Shown here: positions 30,120 to 33,072 of the stretch, piece after piece
Layout of the letters: each line of letters starts with the position of its first letter
Numbering within the stretch: the stretch's first letter is position 1
NCBI GenBank assembly: GCA_001773695.1
Contig: MEXN01000001.1
Location: forward strand, 8,831-41,902
DNA: 33,072 nt
DNA from: Candidatus Amesbacteria bacterium RIFCSPLOWO2_01_FULL_48_25
GTDB lineage: Bacteria > Patescibacteriota > Microgenomatia > CAZETR01 > Amesbacteraceae
Direction of reading: 5' to 3'
Made by a program: the position numbers and the translations under genes
Notes under the pieces: generated by a model
What the model was told of the DNA's origin: nothing
The model's database searches: none
What the model saw: the letters and a program-made list of their open reading frames with translations, nothing else

Positions 30120-31412
30120 ATGGCCCAGTATATAGTCACCGGGGGTACTCCGCTTAAGGGACACGTCGATATTTCCGGCAACAAAAACTCCATTCTTCCC
30201 CTCATGGCAGCCTCAGTCATCGCTTCCGGCCCGGTTACTCTCAAAAACGTCCCTGGAATAAAAGACGTAGCCGTCTTGTCCGATATTTTGACCAGTCTAG
30301 GCGCCAAAATCACCCACCAAGACCACATCTTAACCATAGATCCCACCGGCATCAAATCCTCCACCGTCGATCCCACTTTGTCCCAAAAGCTGCGTGCCTC
30401 AATTATTCTTCTGGGCCCACTTCTAGCTAGATTCAGAAAGGTTTCCCTGGGCTTCCCCGGGGGCGACGTCATCGGCAAGCGGGCCATAGGCACCCACCTA
30501 GATGGCCTAGCCGCTTATGGTAGCCACTTTGATATCGTGGACACCACCATTACTGGTTCCCTTTCCAAATCCCCCACTCAAAATGTCGAGGTTTTTTTGG
30601 ACGAAGCCTCCGTCACCGCCACCGAAAATGCTCTTATTATGGCCGCTTCTCAACCCGTCACTTCTGTCATCGATAACGCAGCCTGTGAACCCCACGTGGT
30701 TGACTTGGCCAATTTCTTGTGCGAATTAGGCGCCAATATCGAAGGCGTCGGCTCAAATCGTTTAATTATTACCGGAACGACTTCACCCAAAACGGCAAAT
30801 TATACCGTTGGCCCGGATTACATTGACGCCGGCACTTTTGCCATCGCGGCTGCCGCCACCGGCGGCCAAATCTCAATTTCCCCCGTCTGTCAAGCAGACA
30901 TGCGCATGATCCTCTTGTACCTTTCCCGCTTGGGCGTCAAACATTCCTGGACCAAATATGACACTTTAGAAATCTATCCCAGTGATCTATCTGTCGATTC
31001 CGAAAAAATAGGACTACGTCAAAAATTCCAAACCCGCACCTGGCCGGGCTTTCCCACCGATCTTATGAGCCCGCTCATAATCCTGGCCACCCAGGCCAAA
31101 GGATCAGTGTTGCTTCACGACTGGATGTACGAAACCCGCATGTTTTTTACCGACAAACTCGTCTCCATGGGCGCCAATATCACTCTCTGCGACCCGCATA
31201 GAGTGATCGTCACCGGCCCTACCCCTCTCCACGGCCGTCATACCGCCTCACCGGACATCAGGGCCGGCATGTCTCTTCTTATCGCCTCACTTTGCGCCCA
31301 AGGAGAAAGCACTATCGACCACGCTCACCTTATCGAACGCGGTTACGAAGACCCCGTCTCCCGTTTCGCCTCACTTGGCGCCAAAATCCAGCGCACGGAC
31401 ACCCATGACTGA
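30120..31412 (+). CDS. murA: UDP-GlcNAc enolpyruvyl transferase, Cys-to-Asp type
   Basis: 430 residues, normal for MurA; first committed step of wall precursor synthesis. Lys22 lies in SGNKNSILPLMAA. The catalytic loop reads GFPGGDVIGKR: Asp116 replaces the Cys that fosfomycin alkylates, as in Mycobacterium and Chlamydia enzymes. DIRAGMSLLIASL carries the late active-site Arg. The insert of the EPSP-synthase fold is continuous, with no frameshift. Its stop overlaps the murB start by 8 bp (ATGACTGA). Confidence 0.96.
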   Translation: MAQYIVTGGTPLKGHVDISGNKNSILPLMAASVIASGPVTLKNVPGIKDVAVLSDILTSLGAKITHQDHILTIDPTGIKSSTVDPTLSQKLRASIILLGPLLARFRKVSLGFPGGDVIGKRAIGTHLDGLAAYGSHFDIVDTTITGSLSKSPTQNVEVFLDEASVTATENALIMAASQPVTSVIDNAACEPHVVDLANFLCELGANIEGVGSNRLIITGTTSPKTANYTVGPDYIDAGTFAIAAAATGGQISISPVCQADMRMILLYLSRLGVKHSWTKYDTLEIYPSDLSVDSEKIGLRQKFQTRTWPGFPTDLMSPLIILATQAKGSVLLHDWMYETRMFFTDKLVSMGANITLCDPHRVIVTGPTPLHGRHTASPDIRAGMSLLIASLCAQGESTIDHAHLIERGYEDPVSRFASLGAKIQRTDTHD

Positions 31413-32421
31413 TCTTTTCCCCTATAATACCCTCAAAGTCCACGCCCAAGCCAAAAGATTTATTGAACTCAACTCTCCCGATCAAAAAATCCCCACCGAT
31501 GAACCGTTTTTATTTTTAGGCCTCGGCGCCAATATTTTATTCACCAAAGACTTTGATGGAACCATCGTCAAAATCAATTTTTCCGGCATCAAGGTCGTCA
31601 AAGAAACCGACTCGGAAGTTATTATAGAAGCCGCCGCCGGCCAAAATTGGCACGACTTAGTTACCTGGTCAGTGGACCATAATCTTTCGGGCCTGGAAAA
31701 CATGGCCTTAATTCCAGGTACAGTCGGCGCCGCCGCCGTCGGCAACATCGCCGCCTACGGCCAAAACCAAGAAGATGTTTTCGAATCTCTTTCAGCTCTT
31801 GACATAACCACCAACAAATCAATTAATTTTTTCAAACCTGATTGTAAATTCACTTACCGCGAAAGCTTATTTAAAAAAAACGCTTTCTTAATTACTTCCG
31901 TTACCTATCGCCTCTCCAAAGTCCCCCATCTGGAAACCTCATACCACGCCACCCGCCACGCCTCTCTTCTTCCCACTCTTCAACAAATAGCCAAAGAACC
32001 CTACACCATCAAAGACGTGTATAACGCCATAATTAAAATGCGTACTGAAAAACTCCCCGACTGGCACAAAGTTGGCACCGCCGGCAGTTTTTTCAAAAAC
32101 CCCGTCATCACTAAACAAAAATACACCAAGATGCAATCTCGAATTCCTGATCTTCTCGCCTACCCCATCGACAAACTGTTATACACCGATCCGTCAGATC
32201 AAGATAAATATGTAAAACTCTCCGTGGCCAGAGTATTAGATGAACTAGGCTGGAAAGGCAAAAACATCGGCCGCGTTTCCACTTCTCCCAATCAAGCCCT
32301 ATACGTGATCAATCTCGGCGGAGCCACCGGCCAGGAGATATTCGAATATGCCGAAATGATGCGCCAAGACATTAAAAAACACTTCGACATCGACCTCGAA
32401 TACGAGGTCAGAATTATCTGA
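31405..32421 (+). CDS. murB: UDP-N-acetylenolpyruvoylglucosamine reductase
   Basis: 338 residues, the size of the E. coli (type I) enzyme. Start at ATG 31405 (MTDLFPYNTLK); upstream codons are murA in another frame. FAD-binding part: FLGLGANILFTKDFDG, ALIPGTVGAAAVGNIAAYGQ. Catalytic part: FTYRESLFK (Arg), TAGSFFKNPVI (proton-donor Ser), and the final Glu in DLEYEVRII. Reduces the MurA product with NADPH to UDP-MurNAc. It is translationally coupled to murA. Confidence 0.95.
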   Translation: MTDLFPYNTLKVHAQAKRFIELNSPDQKIPTDEPFLFLGLGANILFTKDFDGTIVKINFSGIKVVKETDSEVIIEAAAGQNWHDLVTWSVDHNLSGLENMALIPGTVGAAAVGNIAAYGQNQEDVFESLSALDITTNKSINFFKPDCKFTYRESLFKKNAFLITSVTYRLSKVPHLETSYHATRHASLLPTLQQIAKEPYTIKDVYNAIIKMRTEKLPDWHKVGTAGSFFKNPVITKQKYTKMQSRIPDLLAYPIDKLLYTDPSDQDKYVKLSVARVLDELGWKGKNIGRVSTSPNQALYVINLGGATGQEIFEYAEMMRQDIKKHFDIDLEYEVRII

Positions 32422-32427
32422 CCAAAC

Positions 32428-32997
32428 ATGTCCTCGGAATACAATCTTCGCTACTGGACTCATGCGCACGACGCATATCAACTTCTCCCTCTCAAAGAAA
32501 TCATTAAACTAAAATCTCAAACTCTCCTTTGGTCAGCTAGAATTGGGACCGGTCTCCTGGGACTCACCGATTGTTCCTCGGGAAAGCGTGGCCCGAAGAA
32601 CTCGGCCGAAATCATACTGGCCATTGGCAGTACAGGACTAGCTCAATTAATTAAACTAGGCTTTATCCCCTGTCCAACTTGCAGGCCTGACCAGCTCGAC
32701 ACGTTTTGGGAAATCGCCACTGAAATGGCACGAGAGAAGTACCGCCTCCAATATCCCAGAGACTTCACTAACAAAAAAATCGTCGGATTCGACGCCCTCC
32801 GACTCGATTGGGAAACCATCCTCAATATTACAAAGCGTCCACCCTCCCGAATCTATACCTCCCCCAAACCCGACCAAAACTTGCTCTCAAAGACAATCGA
32901 CGCATTCCTCGCCCTAAGTATCCCCCTCCCGCCCATCGGTTTTTACAACCGAACTGCTCCAGGAAACTTCACGGAAATTGACATTGGTCACTCATAA
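32428..32997 (+). CDS. Hypothetical protein with a CPTC motif
   Basis: 189 residues, starting 6 bp after the murB stop, so probably the last gene of the murA-murB operon. I do not recognise it. It begins SSEYNLRYWTHAHDAYQLLPLKE, has LGFIPCPTCRPDQLDTFWE (two Cys spaced as in zinc or redox sites, but no second pair), and ends GFYNRTAPGNFTEIDIGHS. There is no signal peptide or membrane span. Codon composition matches its neighbours. Confidence 0.65.
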   Translation: MSSEYNLRYWTHAHDAYQLLPLKEIIKLKSQTLLWSARIGTGLLGLTDCSSGKRGPKNSAEIILAIGSTGLAQLIKLGFIPCPTCRPDQLDTFWEIATEMAREKYRLQYPRDFTNKKIVGFDALRLDWETILNITKRPPSRIYTSPKPDQNLLSKTIDAFLALSIPLPPIGFYNRTAPGNFTEIDIGHS

Positions 32998-33072
32998 CTC
33001 CTCTTCAATCTATCCTTCTGCTTTTTCTTTTCAATCGCCAATTCAATCAAGCGGTCGAGAAGTTTAGAGTAT
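32988..33072 (-). CDS. C-terminal end of an unidentified protein, partial
   Basis: A minus-strand frame is open from the window edge to a TGA at 32988-32990 and reads YSKLLDRLIELAIEKKKQ then KDRLKRSYE: a charged helix. It overlaps the end of the plus-strand gene by 10 bp, like other convergent pairs here. Too short to identify, and could be chance. Confidence 0.4.
   Translation of the reverse strand, partial: YSKLLDRLIELAIEKKKQKDRLKRSYE

Overview
The window looks like a chromosome fragment of a Candidate Phyla Radiation (Patescibacteria) bacterium, most likely from the Microgenomates side. This placement is inferred from gene content and style: short intergenic gaps, almost no recognisable Shine-Dalgarno sites, a short prolyl-tRNA synthetase without an editing insertion, ComEA/ComEC competence genes, four-helix-bundle (S23-type) genes, a RAYT transposase relative, a WecG/TagA glycosyltransferase, dockerin-like secreted proteins and a dispersed set of Mur genes. 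The plus strand is C-rich under genes of both orientations, so the window appears to sit on one replichore.

Layout. 1-2.5 kb: two tandem secreted polysaccharide-lyase-like genes and a broken third start. 2.5-6.6 kb (minus): two paralogous zinc-ribbon membrane proteins separated by a four-helix-bundle gene, then uppS with an extra C-terminal domain, and proS. tyrS diverges from proS across only 21 bp. 7.7-9.7 kb: two glycosyltransferases. 9.7-16.0 kb (minus): a probable operon leuS > comEA > comEC (channel part) > separate ComEC-type hydrolase > Phd/VapC toxin-antitoxin pair. 16.0-16.36 kb: AT-rich intergenic region with a perfect DnaA box. 16.4-20.2 kb: a membrane-anchored protein with two Xer-type core-binding domains, a degenerate RAYT and an O-antigen-ligase/TPR protein. 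20.2-20.4 kb: two tRNA-Ala genes. 20.4-24.1 kb (minus): LysM/M23 peptidase, MurE-like ligase, a four-helix-bundle pseudogene and mraY. 24.1-32.4 kb (mostly plus): Mpl/MurC-like ligase, dinD, MurL-like epimerase, MurD/MurD2-like ligase, murA and murB, with pgeF and an unidentified gene on the other strand.

Together the genes cover much of peptidoglycan precursor synthesis (MurA, MurB, MurC/Mpl, MurD, MurE, MraY, undecaprenyl-PP synthase), apparently with the MurD2/MurL route that adds L-Glu and then epimerises it, plus wall turnover, surface glycan assembly, DNA uptake and three aminoacyl-tRNA synthetases.

The most notable points are: a complete nucleotidyltransferase domain inserted in the LeuRS editing domain; a catalytic-domain-less double Xer core-binding protein with a C-terminal membrane anchor; -10 boxes ending 6-10 nt before the start codon at twelve genes, implying leaderless mRNAs; both four-helix-bundle loci bracketed by inverted repeats; and short repeats inserted in frame within several proteins.
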